Assembly: GCA_022605955.1 (NCBI GenBank)
Contig: JAKCOZ010000005.1
Coordinates: forward strand, 48,198,005 to 48,262,004
Direction of reading: 5' to 3'
Source of the DNA: Rallus limicola
Taxonomy: Eukaryota; Chordata; Aves; Gruiformes; Rallidae
DNA: 64,000 bases
How positions within the stretch are numbered: position 1 is the stretch's first letter; each line of letters opens with the position of its first letter. Below are positions 1 through 13,567 of this stretch, piece after piece. Both the position numbers and the translations under genes were made by a program. The notes beneath the pieces are model-generated. The model was not told the DNA's origin and ran no database searches. It saw nothing but the letters and a program-made list of their open reading frames with translations.

Positions 1-3000
1 TTGCCAGTAGGTCTGAGTTTCTTACTTTGGACTGAATCATCTGGCCACAAGCCAGCATCTGACTAGAAATCCTCTGGATGCACTAGCCCACGTGGTGCTG
101 AGCCCAAGCTGAAATTCTTTGCTTTGCATTCAGAGCTGACTTGGAATGTGGATGCTGGGAATTTGTGTTAGCTCGTGTGATACTAACTGCAATTAGGGAA
201 CCCTCAGGAGATAGTTAGCAAGCTATTGTGAAGGTATCCTTTACACATTAATGTGCTGTGTCTGCTGCTAGAACATCAGATACCTGCTTTAGCATCTAGC
301 TAAAAGGAATGTAAATAAAATTACCTTTTTCACTTGATATTCACTTCACATATTAAACTGCAACTGTTGATACTCAAAAAAGATACAATTATCCAAACTG
401 GAGTGCTAGAATTCAGGGGGTAGCACATTCAAGAGCTCAGAGCTTTGGGACCCTCAATGTTAGTTTGTAAAGTTTAAGCTCAGCAACAGCAACATTTCTC
501 CTTATAGCACTTAGTCCTTTCCATGTTCTGCCCACATAGTAACCGGTTTAGCCTGCCTTAGTCCTGGTTATTTGGTCTGATGACAGTCTGGGATATGGCT
601 GCATGCTTAATACGATACTGCGTTCTGCACAGGGAAGCTAATTCTTTTATGTAGTGATATTGCTGATTGAATCTACCAGGAGGTAAGTTAATTTGTAAGC
701 CTGGGGTTTTTACAACACATGCTGTCTCAATAACCAGTGATGAGAGGGAAATGGAAAAAAACATAGAGCAGAGCTTTTCACTATTGTCTTGATGACAGAT
801 TGCAATATCTTTGATTTCCTCAAGCAGTAAGAGTGATAGCAAAATCAATTTTCAAATAGTTTATGTTTAGAAAAAAATCAAACAACAAACCAAGTATGGT
901 TGGCTGATTCCACCAGGTGGCTTTTTGGTAGTAATAAGCACTGGAGAAGATGTGTGGTTTTCCATTTGGGTTTTTTTTCCCTTTTTTTTTTTTAACTCCC
1001 TCCTCCTCTTTACTACTTTTTGCAAGCTATTTTAGAGTAGTTATTTTAGAGCTGTGTTTTACAGCTATTGCAACCTTATCCTTCCCTTTCCTTCCTGGTT
1101 CAGTCAGGTTGTTAAGGAATTCCTGGAAACACACCTCAGTTTGGTTTTCCCTGGATGGTATGATTTAGCCTCATCCTGTTGCCTGCTAGGATTTGATGGA
1201 GTTAGTTACTTGATGTAAGCCATTCTTTTCCTGGGTTGTGTTGAGCAGCCATGGCTATGCAGAGCCACAGGTGGTGCCAGGGTAGAACTAGCCGGTTTGG
1301 GTTGCTAATTGCTTAGTCGCCCAAGCCCTGTGCATGCTAGTCATTTCTAGTACAGTTTCAGTATTAGTTGTCATGTAACCTCCCTCAGCTTGGGAACAGC
1401 TGTTTCACTGATCCCATCACCTGCATGGTGAAGCATTTAACAGAACTCCTATAAATGCACCAGTGTCTGGGCACTGGTAGGAGCTTCAACCTTGAGACGT
1501 TTTGGTTCCGATTGATTTTTCTATACATGGGTCTCTAGGGAAAATGTTTTCACCAAGAGAGTGAGTATGTGATGCTTTTTTGACTTCTGCCTTGTGCGAA
1601 GGAGCTTTGCATGAGACAGCATCCTGTCTGTCTTAGGAGAACATGGAAGCATATCAGTAAATTTAAATCTTAAGCTGAGTGTGGACATGAGGTACTTAAA
1701 GGCGAAAGAAACAACTATAGAATTATTTGATTGGTAATGTATTCCTTCCTTCAAAGGAAGAGGGAGTATGATTTGTTTTCCCCATCCACTACTACCTTTG
1801 GTTCCCTTTCTAGTATGTTCTTCAGCTTTCCTGTTTTGTGCTCTCAGTTGCAATGGAAAGGTCCATTAGGAGTATCTGGAAGAGACAGAACTGCAAATAC
1901 AACTTTTTTTAGTTCTCCATGACATTTTCTAAATTAATAATGCCAAAATTCTGGAAATTGTTTATTAGAAATACCAAACAAAACCTAGATAAAAATCAGC
2001 ATCAAGAAGAGCCCTCAATGGTTTTTCCAGGCATGTAACTCTGGATTAATGATCTGGAGAGGTCAGTTGCTGGAATAAAGAGTGCATGCAGAAAATTGAT
2101 ATCTACTTGAAAATTTATGAGTACAGTGTGAGACATCTGTGTGCTTTCTAATGGAATAATTAGAGATCTCAGAGTGAAATTCTTCACTGCTGCATTAAAT
2201 TCAGATTTAGTACATCAGTTATCTCCCAGCTTGAGGGAGGTTGACTCCCTGTAGGGTAAAAAGATAGAGGTCCCACTGCTTTTTAAAAACAGAATACAAG
2301 TCTATTCCTGATTATTCTATATCTCTTGAATTCCCAGGAAGAGGTGAGGGAGATAAAATACTACATGTTTGCTGATGTGTAGTAGAAGGAGCTAAAAGCA
2401 GAATTGGTTGTATGTCTACAGAGGTAGAATGTTGCACAGGGGTTGATTGAGAGAAGTTGGTCCCTAGTAACAACCTTTACTAAACTTCTCCCACAAGAAG
2501 ACTAACTTGCAATTTTTCTGCATCTTTACCGTTTTCCCAGTTCATTTAAAAATGTATTTATTCATTTTGTTTGATACTGCGTTAATGCTGAGAGGTCCCA
2601 ATTGGAAATTAGAGCATCTCTGTGTGAGGCACTGTACAAACCCTTGACCACATTGTTCTTGCCTTGGAGAGTTCCTGTTTTGCATGAGTAGAGGGAAGAG
2701 ATCTGCCTTGGGCACACCTTGAGTTTACATGCTAACCATGGGCCAAATTTTGTGGATCTGCTCTTACGGCGTTCATTCAGGCCATTCCATGGTGTGTTTC
2801 CTTGTATGTATGTATGGCTAAAGCCCTTCCCTATTTTACTTTCTGATTGCCATCAGTGAGAGGGTGTGACTGGGGTGGTAGCTGATGATTAGCACATCCA
2901 GGCAAGTTGCTTAATCTATTTAATTGGACCGTGCCTGTGCATTTATGATTCACTACTCAGCTTTCCTTCGTGAAGTCATAATCTTCCAAGTGAGATGTAT

Positions 3001-4449
3001 AAGCTTGTTTTAAAACACCAACATAGAAATAAATAGTTAATCTTGAAATATGTTAGACTACTCAGTGGTTTTGAGACATAACAAAATAAAACACTCCTAA
3101 ACATGATTTTTCTAGCTGGCTTATCAAATTGACAGCCTTCAATTAATCGCTACAGACTTCCAGTCTGTAACTGAAACCACGTGATTAAAAGCAAATATCT
3201 AAAAGGGGAAATGAAGGTTGCATGAGGCAGAAGGGTTTTCCCCATCAGTGGGGAACATTGAATCCACATGGCTAACCAGAAGGCAAATGCAAAGTAACTT
3301 TATTTTCTTGGTTTATACTCCACTGCTCCTTTTTTCATTTTTTTTTTTCAAGAAGTGAAAAATAATTTTTTTTATACACATTGGCACTGTGAAGTTAGAT
3401 TTGGAATTTAACTGTAGGTGGTAGCAAAAGTAGTTTCTTGTCTCAAATATTTGTGGTGTTTGAAATTCACAACTGAATATGGGGTTCTGGCTAAAATTCC
3501 TGCTAGTTCAAATTAGCTGTGATAATGTAAAGCTCTGTGTATTTCTTGCATCAGATTTGAGGTAGACTGGGAAATACGTTCTCCTGTATGTTTGTAATAT
3601 ACTGAGGTGCTTACAGTGTCCCTCTTCTGGATAATACCAGCCTTTCTATGTATATATTTTTTTCTAGAGTATTATATCTCATGTCTTTTCAAAACCAACT
3701 GTTTTTTTTTTCCTTTGTTTTCTTAAAAAGACCCAACTAGAAAGCTCCTTCAGGACATGTGGCTTATTCAATTTAGGAAGTAAGGGTGGGAATTTTAGAA
3801 GTGCTTCAGGGGTCAGAAGTGGTAGTTTTGCTTACACTCTTAAGGGCTTCTGCAGTGGTTATGGGCATGTAATAACTTAGGCTTTGATAACCTATTTATG
3901 GGAGCTTGGAGCTCACTAATGCTACTAGATCTGCATGTACACGTACTCTCGCTCCATGCGTGCAAGAGTACTGATGGCTTTTCTGGAGGGGTAAGTTATT
4001 GTGCTGTTACCCAGTGATAAATGCATGCACATGAGTAGCCACTTGATTCACACCATGGTAAGTTGTGCCCATAATTTGGTGCTTAAGTACTCTGACATGA
4101 AACCAAACAAATACCAGCCCATAGTATCAATATATATTGAGACATCTAGAACACTGTTCTTGCATTGACAAATTTGAGATAAGAGCACGCTAACTTCTTT
4201 TTTCAGTAATTCCCTTGTTAATTCTGGTAGTGCTCTAATTTTAATACCTAGGCAGCACAAAAGACTTTTCTGTGTTTTATAAATACTTGGGCTGTTCCTG
4301 TAAATTGTCAAGGTTTGTGTGATTTAAATATTCTACTTCAGTGAAACTTGATTGGAAATGCATCTTCTTATTGATATATAATTCTTGTTTAATTAGCATA
4401 AATTAATGTGTGTCTGTTATTTTAACTTGTAACTTACTGTTTTATAAAG
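1..4449 (+). other. TRAF3: TRAF3 intron (3' part)
   Basis: This stretch lies upstream of the TRAF3 coiled-coil exon and ends in its splice acceptor (…TTTTATAAAG at 4440-4449). I looked for the preceding coiled-coil exon of TRAF3 and did not find it, so the window probably starts inside the intron. The DNA is AT-rich with poly-T runs (970-992, 3333-3350, 3700-3712) and no convincing coding exon on either strand; the short open frames have no splice context or recognisable domain. One probable ancient repeat lies at about 2590-2720. Confidence 0.75.
2590..2720 (+). repeat. probable ancient amniote interspersed repeat fragment
   Basis: The segment reads as a decayed copy of a widespread amniote repeat: a 'gagaggtcccaattggaaat' stretch, then 'gaggcactgtacaaaccctt' and a 'ttgccttggagagttcctg' tail. 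These resemble the familiar 'gcactgtacaaacac…cctgccccgaagagctta' layout. The family name is not certain from memory, and the edges are approximate. Confidence 0.4.
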
Positions 4450-4624
4450 CGAGTGATAGACAGTCAAGCAGAGAAACTGAAAGAACTGGACAAAGAAATC
4501 CGTCCCTTCCGACAGAACTGGGAGGAGGCTGACAGCATGAAGAGCAGTGTGGAATCCCTCCAGAACAGAGTGACAGAGCTGGAAAGTGTTGATAAAACTG
4601 CAGGGCAAGGAGCTCGAAATACAA
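4450..4624 (+). CDS. TRAF3: TRAF3 penultimate coding exon (coiled coil / TRAF-N)
   Basis: TRAF3 is a RING-type adaptor of TNF-receptor, CD40 and Toll-like/RIG-I-like signalling; it restrains NIK and non-canonical NF-kB and supports type I interferon induction. This exon encodes 58 residues beginning RVIDSQAEKLKELDKEIRPF and ending …GARNT, almost identical to the human coiled-coil segment just before the TRAF-C domain. Heptad-like Leu/Val spacing is visible (…SLQNRVTELESV…). The acceptor is AAAG at 4446-4449 and the donor is A|GTAAGT at 4624-4625, leaving phase 1. The split codon completes as AGC (Ser) with the next exon, where human has Gly. This is an internal exon, so no start codon is expected. 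Confidence 0.95.
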
Positions 4625-5776
4625 GTAAGTGTAAGTGCAGTGGACTGAAGTACTCAGCAGCGCTATCAAGAGAAAAATGATGTCACTTTGAATGGCACTC
4701 CCATTGTGATTTTTATGTGGAACTGTCAGTAATGTTGATTCTTCTGATTTCTTTTAATAGGAAACTGCATGATCCCTTTGATGTGGCGTGGCTTCCACAC
4801 TGTTTCTTAGGCTTGATTCTTGCCTCTTACTTTGTTTTCTTGACCCTTGTCTTGATTACAATGTTAGTTCATTATAAATAGTTTCCCAGCTGATCTTTGA
4901 CAGCTAATAGCTTTCAGCAGCTTCTTTAAATATAGTCTCGGTATGTTCACAAGTCTTCTTTTATTACTCTTCTCCCCCATGAATGGATCAACACTGTTAT
5001 CCACCTGAAACCACCTGTCCTGATATCTGTTACAGAGGTATATTTGATCCAAAGAAAACTGTGAGATCTGCTTGAGAATAAGGTTGTCATCCTTGCTGAA
5101 TAAAGTGAAAACTGGAGTTCAGCAAGATAGTGTAGATCCTATGTAAACATTTACAAGATTGGCTCATTTTGCCAGTGTGCAAGGGCAAAGAGCAACTTTT
5201 TCATGTGAGGGAAAGGGGACATTAAAACCAGTCCTCCCTCCAAACTTGAGCAAGTGACAGTATAATGCATGAGCTAAGCTTGAATTCTGTGTTCTTTATG
5301 GTAAGCTTTAGGCCAGGTAACAGCACTACACTTCTGAGTCAAGTAGTGTCTGAGAAGAGTATTTTGAGTGATCAGTGGTGCTTCTGAATTTCAGAGGGAT
5401 TACGTGGGATCTGTGACCACTTCCAAGGTCTTCACTGCTAATGCAATCTACATATAGTGCTGCCAGGTCTCCTCTCAAGAAGTGGGAGCCTCTGTATTTA
5501 TATTGCTTAGTGACCAGACAAAATTTGTGTTGGATGATTTGAATGTTTGACTATCACTGCTCGTGTGATTAACACCCATGTTTGTAAAAATCCTGGTTAA
5601 CCTAGATACCAGCTGGCAAACTGTTGCCTGTGGAAACAGCTTCATTGGTGACCGAATGCAATTTGGATCTTGGGGAAGGAAATGTTTTCATATACAATAG
5701 CAGAATTGGAAACTGATTTTGGTATTCTTTAGAAAAAGCTGCTTCTCTCACCCACATCCTTTCTGTTTCCTAACAG
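4625..5776 (+). other. TRAF3: TRAF3 last intron
   Basis: This GT-AG intron of 1152 bp opens with GTAAGT and closes with TTCTGTTTCCTAACAG. It is AT-rich. I see no exon, repeat or RNA gene in it. Confidence 0.9.
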
Positions 5777-6348
5777 GCCTGCTAGAGACACAGCTGAGCA
5801 GACATGATCAGATGCTGAGTGTTCATGATATTCGGCTGGCTGACATGGACCTCCGATTCCAGGTGTTAGAAACTGCCAGTTACAATGGGGTATTAATTTG
5901 GAAAATTCGAGATTACAAGCGTCGGAAGCAAGAGGCAGTCATGGGGAAGACTCTGTCCTTGTACAGCCAGCCCTTTTATACTGGATACTTTGGCTACAAG
6001 ATGTGTGCCAGAGTCTACCTTAATGGAGATGGCATGGGAAAGGGGACGCACTTGTCGCTGTTTTTTGTCATAATGCGTGGAGAATACGATGCTTTGCTTC
6101 CTTGGCCGTTTAAACAGAAAGTGACTCTCATGCTAATGGATCAGGGACCGTCTCGACGCCACTTAGGAGATGCTTTCAAGCCAGATCCAAACAGCAGCAG
6201 TTTCAAGAAGCCAACTGGAGAAATGAACATTGCATCTGGCTGCCCGGTCTTTGTGGCTCAAACTGTGCTAGAGAATGGAACGTATATTAAAGATGATACT
6301 ATTTTTATTAAAGTCATAGTGGATACATCGGATCTACCAGACCCCTGA
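5777..6348 (+). CDS. TRAF3: TRAF3 last coding exon (TRAF-C / MATH domain)
   Basis: This exon encodes the C-terminal 190 residues, from LLETQLSRHDQMLSVHD to the terminal VIVDTSDLPDP, followed by TGA at 6346-6348. It holds the end of the coiled coil and the complete TRAF-C (MATH) beta-sandwich. That domain trimerises and binds PxQxT-type motifs of receptors and adaptors such as CD40, LTbetaR, TANK, TRIF and MAVS. Recognisable segments in order are NGVLIWKIRDYKRRK, LYSQPFYTGYFGYKMCARVY, GTHLSLFFVIMRGEYDALLP, DQGPSRRHLGDAFKPDP and ASGCPVFVAQTVLENG. Human differs by only a few residues (for example GSS for GPS). The open frame continues upstream into the intron but the TAACAG acceptor at 5771-5776 sets the exon edge. 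No frameshift or missing residue is seen. Confidence 0.97.
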
Positions 6349-6684
6349 CATACGATGGGGGAGGCGGATTAAACAGAAGACAACTCCGTTTGGGGGTTTT
6401 GTATCAGTTTGTCTTCAATCAGAGGTCCTAAAGCTCACAGAACCACCTTGTGGAACAGAGGGAAGAGTTTGAAGGCATAACTGCATAGGGTCCAATTGCG
6501 AAAGTAGCAACACATTAAGAAATCATACCATGGTATATTTTTTAATAGAACTAGCAACACTTAAGCTCTGAAGAATCACTTATCCCTCACAAGGATAATG
6601 GTTATGGTCAGAGAGGATTTTTTTTTTTTAACTTATTAATGATCTAGTCAATTGGAGGTGAAAAGACATATACAGTATGCGCTG

Positions 6685-6690
6685 AATAAA
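6685..6690 (+). terminator. TRAF3: proximal poly(A) signal AATAAA of TRAF3
   Basis: A canonical hexamer lies 337 bp past the TRAF3 stop, followed by a T-rich stretch (TTACTGACTTTTATTTCTTT). It would give a short-3'UTR isoform if used. Confidence 0.4.
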
Positions 6691-9600
6691 TTACTGACTT
6701 TTATTTCTTTAAGCTAGAATACAAAAACAAAAATCTTCACACGTGGGCTAGCTGGAAATTGTCAGCATGTTAAAAGAAGAAATGAAGTAATGTTGCAATT
6801 ATATTATTTGAAAAACTGAGGTGCAATCTTGTCTGAAATATAGTATATTGTCTTTTTAAGGCCTCATCTGGTCTCTGTTTTAATAATTACTTTGTCAGAA
6901 GATCTTGGAAAAGCATCCATATCTTCTCAAAAGTATCTGAATCAAAATCATATTTTTATTTAAAGTTCTATTGTTACAGAAAACATTTTATTTTAAAACT
7001 GTTGATAGACTGATATTTCTTGGAAGAAAAATAGAAGATATCAAACACTGGTTATCACTTGTGATAGGAAAAAAAACTATTCAATTCTGTTATTTCTCTT
7101 TAGAAATGTAAACCTACAATATATGTCGTAGTTAATGACACTATTTCAAAATTAAGGAAAAATCACTCATGGATGCTGTGCATCATTATCAGATTTATAA
7201 TTGTTTTCACCCTAAAATAGGGCATTTGTTGAACTTTGGAGTTCTAAACGGAATCCTGTACATTTTTTAAAGTTCTGCCCCATGCTTTCCAATCAAGCTA
7301 TATATGTTGCACATTATGCTGTCAGCAGTATATAGTATTTTCAGTATTGGGGAGGAGGATTAGTGCTGAAAAAAGCCTGTATGTTTGTTCTGTAGTAGCA
7401 GCCATTGCTTCTTAAGGACAAATTGGCAACGTCTTAATACAGTGATGGTGGCTTGCATGCATACATGTGCCTTAGATGTGCTGTGCTGCTTATAAACCAT
7501 AGCGCTTTATTCAGATTGATTCTGATATCTGAAATGGTAGTTTAATTGGACTTCAGGCATAATGTTTAGCCTTGTCTTCAGAGCCCCTAGGTACCTTGCG
7601 GTGTACAAAATAGAAGCCAAAGCCCATTTCTTTGGCTTCTGGAGCTTCTATGACTTGGCCATGGTGGAATCCATCTTATTCAGGTGCCAAAACGTTATGC
7701 TCAGTGCTCCTATGGAGCTCGGACTGGACAGTCTCCATGGCCACTGTGAAGGCAGGCGACATATTTCCTCTAATGCCTGTGGCTGTACGGTGGCATCACT
7801 TGAAACGGACCCATCTGAGAACTCTATGGGGCTGTGAATGTATCTGCTCATGACAGCTTTTCATGCAGACAAGCATCCTAACAGGGAATGCACGGGCTTC
7901 TTTCTGGTAACAGCCTGAACTGTAGTGGAAAGCATTTGCTAGCCCTGAAACATGCTGATTGCAACCTGCTGTCTTCATCTGCTTCTATTTAATAGCCTGT
8001 GACAAGCAAGTCTAGAGACATAGCCTTGGCTGCGGTGCTCTTTAAAATCCAAGAACCGCTTCAGCAGAGCGGACTTGCACCACTGTGTTTTTAGCCTTCC
8101 TGGGCTGGAAAGAAAATGTTGCATCTCAGCCTTTAGTGCCAGTTTGTATCGGTTTTCTGCTTCTTGAGGCATAGTCACAAGTTTTGTCTACAGTGCAGTT
8201 GAATTCATGCCTTTGTATTTCAGCTTGTCTTTGCTGTTGTCTTTTTTGGCTGTGCCTTCACACACAGTGCCTGCAAGAAGTATTTATGGATATACAGTGC
8301 ATGCTAAGTGGTCTTCATGGGTTTTCCAGGCACCTGCTAGAATACTGCCTGCTGCTGACCGTCGCAACCGTCAGCAGCAACTTGTCTTCCTTTTCTTGCC
8401 TTCCATTGTCCAGGTACTGTACTCCCTCTATGGTACATAGCTGTAAACAGGTGCAAGCTCAGATATGGAGGCACATGCTAGCATTTAATTTCTAGCACGG
8501 AAGGAGGACATTCTGCACAAGAGAAAAATATCTATAGATATACCCACATCTATATCTCTAGATATAATTACACGGCACTTGCAGTTTTATGCAGGCTGCG
8601 TAAGCAAACCCATCACTTTCGCTTCAGGGCGAAGGTCTGCTCGACTCGTGTCATTTCAATAATTGTGAATGTAGGCAGCTGAGCTTTTGTGTTTGTGCAT
8701 TACAGAATTTTACTGAAAACAGGATTCCCAAGTGGAAATGTCCAAAGGACTCTCCTCCCATTGCTAATGCATGTCTTGTAAACTTAAACCGTTTGGCCAT
8801 CTCTAAAGAGTTTAAATCCTGTTTCAATCTGGGACTTGGAGGAGATTTCTACTATAAGTGGGGCCCAGCATAATCTGCAGATTTGTGATTGCAGTTTCCA
8901 ACTCCGGTGACAGAATTGCGCTTCTAAACCCAGGCTCTTGAAAAGAGGAGGAAAAGAGTGTTTCCAGCCTTAGGGATTGCAAGAGGACTTTGAAACACAC
9001 AAAAAGTGTAAACTAATAGGGAAGTCTTCCTGAGTCTGCACACAGCCTAAACTAGTAGCTTTAAGAGATCTGAATATCTCCTCTTAGTGGGATATTGACT
9101 CAGAAACTTCGAAGAGAAGTTTAAATATGAACACTGCTAACTATATTAATGCCGATCACTGTAGCAGAAACATCAGTCACTGTTGTATTTCACAGATCTC
9201 TATGCTGCTTTTCACATCTCCCAAGTGCCAAAAGCACCAGCTGCCAGAATCTTCAGCTTCACTTGGGCAGCTTTTATAATGCAGTAATGTGCTATCGATA
9301 TAAAAATATTTTTGCATATATGCTTTTTATCACAGTTAATAAAATGGAGGCCTACTGCACTTATTTTTTAAAACTACATGAAGCTGCCAGAGAATTTCCA
9401 GTTTGCCAACCCTGCGTACTGTGAAATCCAGGATCTCGCTACACAAACGTAAACACCGCCTGCTGTGGAATACCTGAAGCCTTGACTGTAACACCCCTCT
9501 CTCCGCAGAGCTCATGGGCCATCTCTGTAGAGTTCTTACTGTGTACATAGAAATCAGTTTCCTCTGCTTTCCAGCAAGGAGTATGTAGCATTTTGTGAAA

Positions 9601-10359
9601 ACAAGGCCACTGTATATTCTCTAAATTGAAAGGAAAAGATACCTGGTGCTTTACTCAACACTTTAAATAATTTAACCGTTTCCTCTCATCACTGAAATGC
9701 CCTTTGTCCTTTTTCCTCTATGTTCCCGACCCAGAGATCCAAAGTTTTCTAGGGTGTGTCTGTTTAAAGTGATTCACGGGGCAGCAGTCTGCCCGCCTGG
9801 TTATACTCTGGAATCCCAGCTAACTCCCGTGGTGTACCGGTACAGTGAGGGGGTCCCAGATTACTTGCATTACTTTGAACAGAGTTTCTTCAAGGGAACC
9901 TTTATTTCCTCTGCCTAGTAATTCTTAGCAGCACACAACTGAAGTCTCTCACTGGTGTTCATTCTTAACGATGGCGCTCCGAGTTACGTACAAGCCTCTC
10001 TGTTTCCAGCTTTCTCTAGGGAGATTCCAGTGTGTGACAACCTGGATGTTGCCCTTTTTGTAAACTCTTCAGCACAGGGTGAGTGCATCTGTTACCTAGA
10101 AAGTCTTGAATTCTTAACAGGATGAAACTATCTGTTTAAAGACCAGCCTGCGATTATGATGCATGACCACGTCTGCATTACTTCTTTGATCTAATTAAAG
10201 GGGTCTTGTTTCGGTTACTGTCTACATGGTACACCTTCAACTGCTGATTTACAATATGCAATGTTGATTTCAGCCTTGTACTGTAAATGTTGTTCTTCAC
10301 AAAGAGAATGTGCAATAGGAAAAGGGGAGGATGGGTGGCGTAATTTTGACTGGGGGAGA

Positions 10360-10365
10360 AATAAA
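10360..10365 (+). terminator. TRAF3: possible intermediate poly(A) signal AATAAA of TRAF3
   Basis: A canonical hexamer is followed within 10 bp by a GT-rich run (TTGTTGTGGGTAAC), a plausible downstream element. Use cannot be judged without transcript ends. Confidence 0.35.
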
Positions 10366-11504
10366 ATTGTTGTGGGTAACATGCTAGCTTGCTTATGAAT
10401 ATGACATACAGTTTATTTCCTTTTCCTGTGGGTTTTCCTACTTGGAAAAGGAAAGTTGAAGATACGTGCCTGTTTCTGTGCCTGGTGAATTTCTCAAATG
10501 CGAAGATAAGAGATTTGTCTTAGTTGTGGTTTAAGTGTTGAACCCATGAATGTTCAGTTGTGATTGTATCGCTTGTGTTTCTCAGCTTGCCACCATTGCG
10601 GCTGGTTGAGATGGAATTTAAAAGCTACCACCTATTTGTATCTGTATTCCATCATGTGGATAGGCATTTCTCCAACAATGCAGGGTGTTTGTTGTTGCTT
10701 TGTTTTGTTTTTACAACACTGGTGCTGTTTGGTCCAAGACAGAGAAGTGCATAGGGAAGGACAGGAGAAGTCGGCTGCACTGCAGAAGAGTGAAAAGTGT
10801 GATGGCAGTTACGATGCCTTGATACGATTCAACTATGCAAATATACAAATAGGTGAGGGGGGAAAAATTCTTGGGTTGCATACCTAATCTCTTAGTTTTT
10901 GCTCTGTGAATTACTGTATGTGTGTAGGTACATGCATATACACACAGACATGCATGCACATATATATGCAAAGTCTTTTCTTTACGTAGAAGTGATGAAA
11001 CAAAACCCTTTCCTCCAAGTTATACTTGATCAAGTGGTGCAAATATAACCTGCTGCTGCTAAGGGAGGTTCTTGGCTAAGGGCAAACTTTGAGTTCACAT
11101 CTTCCAGGTTTGAAGACCTGCATATAGCAAACTGTTTAGTCTTTCTAAAGACCTTGGAATGTCATCTGGGACACATGTCCTTCCTCATACTCCACTAATT
11201 TGGAGATTCCTGTCTTTGAAATGAGTATAGTGATGGGCAACTTGTTCATTGCAAATTCTGTCCTTTAATTTGGGAACAAAGGTAATGAAAAGCAGCTGGA
11301 CCTCTTCCTGGAATTCCTATTCTGTCAGTCAATACCTCTGTATTCTGGTTGACCTAGAAATCGTAGCTACCGCAATAAAAATGATCGATTCAGGAAATCA
11401 GTCTGTCTGAGAGTACTTTTTAGTGCTGCATACAGCATAGTAAGCACTTTGCAATTGCAAACATGTTCTTCTAGCAAGTGCTATCTGTCTTTTTTAGAAA
11501 AAAA

Positions 11505-11630
11505 AAATTAAGGATGAGGTGTGAAGTGACTTGCCCAGAGTCACGAAAGGAATCTCCTGGAGCCAGGACTAAACCTGAGGTTTCAGTTCCCTAGTGTTAC
11601 CCTCAAATCGCTAGGTTTTACTCTTTTTAG
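11505..11630 (+). repeat. MIR-like SINE fragment inside the TRAF3 3'UTR
   Basis: The string GAAGTGACTTGCCCAGAGTC, then GGAGCCAGGACTAAACC and GAGGTTTCAGTTCCCTAGTG, follows the order of the conserved MIR/amniote SINE core (aagtgacttgcccaaggtca … gagccaggattagaaccc…). The copy is decayed and its edges are approximate. Confidence 0.5.
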
Positions 11631-13408
11631 TGCATTTGTCCCATTTAAAGGAACTGAAAACCAAGTTGACGTACCTTAAAGACCCACATCAGGACAGTAA
11701 GGGCTAGAATTAAACATACAAGCTGTCTTGACTTGGGGTTGTATGTGTGCGGTAGCGCAGATGGTGCTCGGTACGTGGGTGCTTTGCGCAGCCCGTAGAG
11801 CAGCAGGCCAGCACAATGTGCCGACATGTGTAACAGCAGCAGATGTGTGTCCTGCTCTGTTAGTTCCAAATCACCCAACAAAACAAGCCTCGTTTGATGA
11901 TCCACATAACTGAGGAGGGAGAATACCATGTTAAAGTGGATTCCTCTTTGTTCTATCAGCCTGTAGTGTGACTGAACATTTCTTTATTGTCAGGCTTCTT
12001 CCCCATTTCTTTAAACCAAAATATGGAGGGCTTAACTGTTCTTTCCTGCCTCTTAATCCAGGCCTTTGCTTGAGAAGCACCAGATAGGAAGGTTGTGGAA
12101 AACTTTGGACCACTGATTCAGGGACATCCTCTTAAGATTTAGAAGAGTAGAGATCTATAACATGTAAGGGATCTGACTATTCCTATTTCTCTTCTAATTT
12201 ATGGTCAAGACTGCAGCTTCTGTCTTCCATTTCATGACTTAGTGTAGATACTAGGCTCTTAGTTGTTTGGGTTTTTTTCCCCTCCAAGTTAGGATTAGTT
12301 CCTTAGGGTTCAAATAAGTTCTAAATTTCACAGAGAAGCACCTGAACCAAAATCCTGGATCCAAACATCCCAGACTTGATGTGGAATTCAAATCTGGATC
12401 CCAACTCTGTGGCTTACTAACCTACCCATTTGGGGAAGGGTTTGTCGTCTCTACGTGGTGTTCGTGTTTTCGGTCCTTTGGAACTAAACTTTTAATTTGG
12501 TTGCCAGTTCTGCAAGGACTTTTTAACTTCTTAGCAATGCCGGTGTTCACACGCTCCATTGCTGGCAGTGCGATGCGTAGTGATAAAATTTGACTCTGTC
12601 TAAGGGTTACTGAGATAAACCAGCATTATCATTCGTAAAGGTCATTTTCTTGCGTAGTGTTCTGAGCTTTGGATTTGAATATAGCTCACATCTGAAAGGA
12701 CACATCTTCCAACTATGACCTGCGTCACTGGCAGAGAGTTGTATAATCTGTACTTGTGGAATGGGAAGGTACAAGCTTCCATCGTTGCTGATGCATCATG
12801 TGATTCACCTGTTTTCTTTTTTCTTATAGCTGTTGTTTGGTTTATATATTATTTTTCAGTTTTATAGAGAAAAAAAAAAAAACCAACAGGGGAAGTTCAG
12901 GATTTTTTCTACAAGGTATAAAACTCCAATGCTTTAGTGGTGACTAGAGAGCTGTGAAAAATACCCCATTAGGAGATGGTGGGCTAAATGTAGGTCCATT
13001 TCTCTTAGACAAGTAGGATAACCTTTAAGACACATGGAACAACGTAATAATTGGGAAAACTGAAGCTGACATTTGTTTCCAAGAAATTCTGTAAGAAATA
13101 TCTATGGAAAAGACATCAGTGATCAAGAATGATGTACAAATCGATGTGTTTGAAACTTGTGTATCCATTTCTTTAATCTCATACTCTTCAGTGAACGGTA
13201 CACTTGTGTTCAGTTTTATGATCAAAAACAAAGACCAAAGAAGGCCAACCTCATTTGATTGTGTATATTCTGCCTGTCTTAATTATCAATAGCTGTAAGG
13301 ATACAGTGCAAGTGATCTGGTAACCAGTGGTTCTCGTCCTTTTCTTTTAGGGGGGAAAAACAACGTTGAAATGTATAATTTATTGCTCAGCAATAACCAT
13401 GTTGTTAA

Positions 13409-13429
13409 AATAATAATAATAATAATAAT
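13409..13429. repeat. (AAT)n microsatellite
   Basis: About seven perfect AAT units lie in the distal TRAF3 3'UTR. Confidence 0.9.
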
Positions 13430-13561
13430 TAAAAAGAATTAGCAACATGTCTTAATTTCCCAATAGCATTATTATATGTTGTATTTCAGTTTATTGTATA
13501 TTGTGTTTTTGTATTTATTTGTGTTTGGAGGTCTTGCTATGTCTTTTTGTGTTTAAATGCT

Positions 13562-13567
13562 AATAAA
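13562..13567 (+). terminator. TRAF3: distal poly(A) signal AATAAA of TRAF3
   Basis: The hexamer is preceded by a T/G-rich stretch (TTTTTGTGTTTAAATGCT) and followed by GGACAGTGTGTAAGAGTGT, which fits a GU-rich downstream element. Sequence beyond gradually becomes GC-rich, which fits a transcript end near 13580-13590. Confidence 0.5.
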
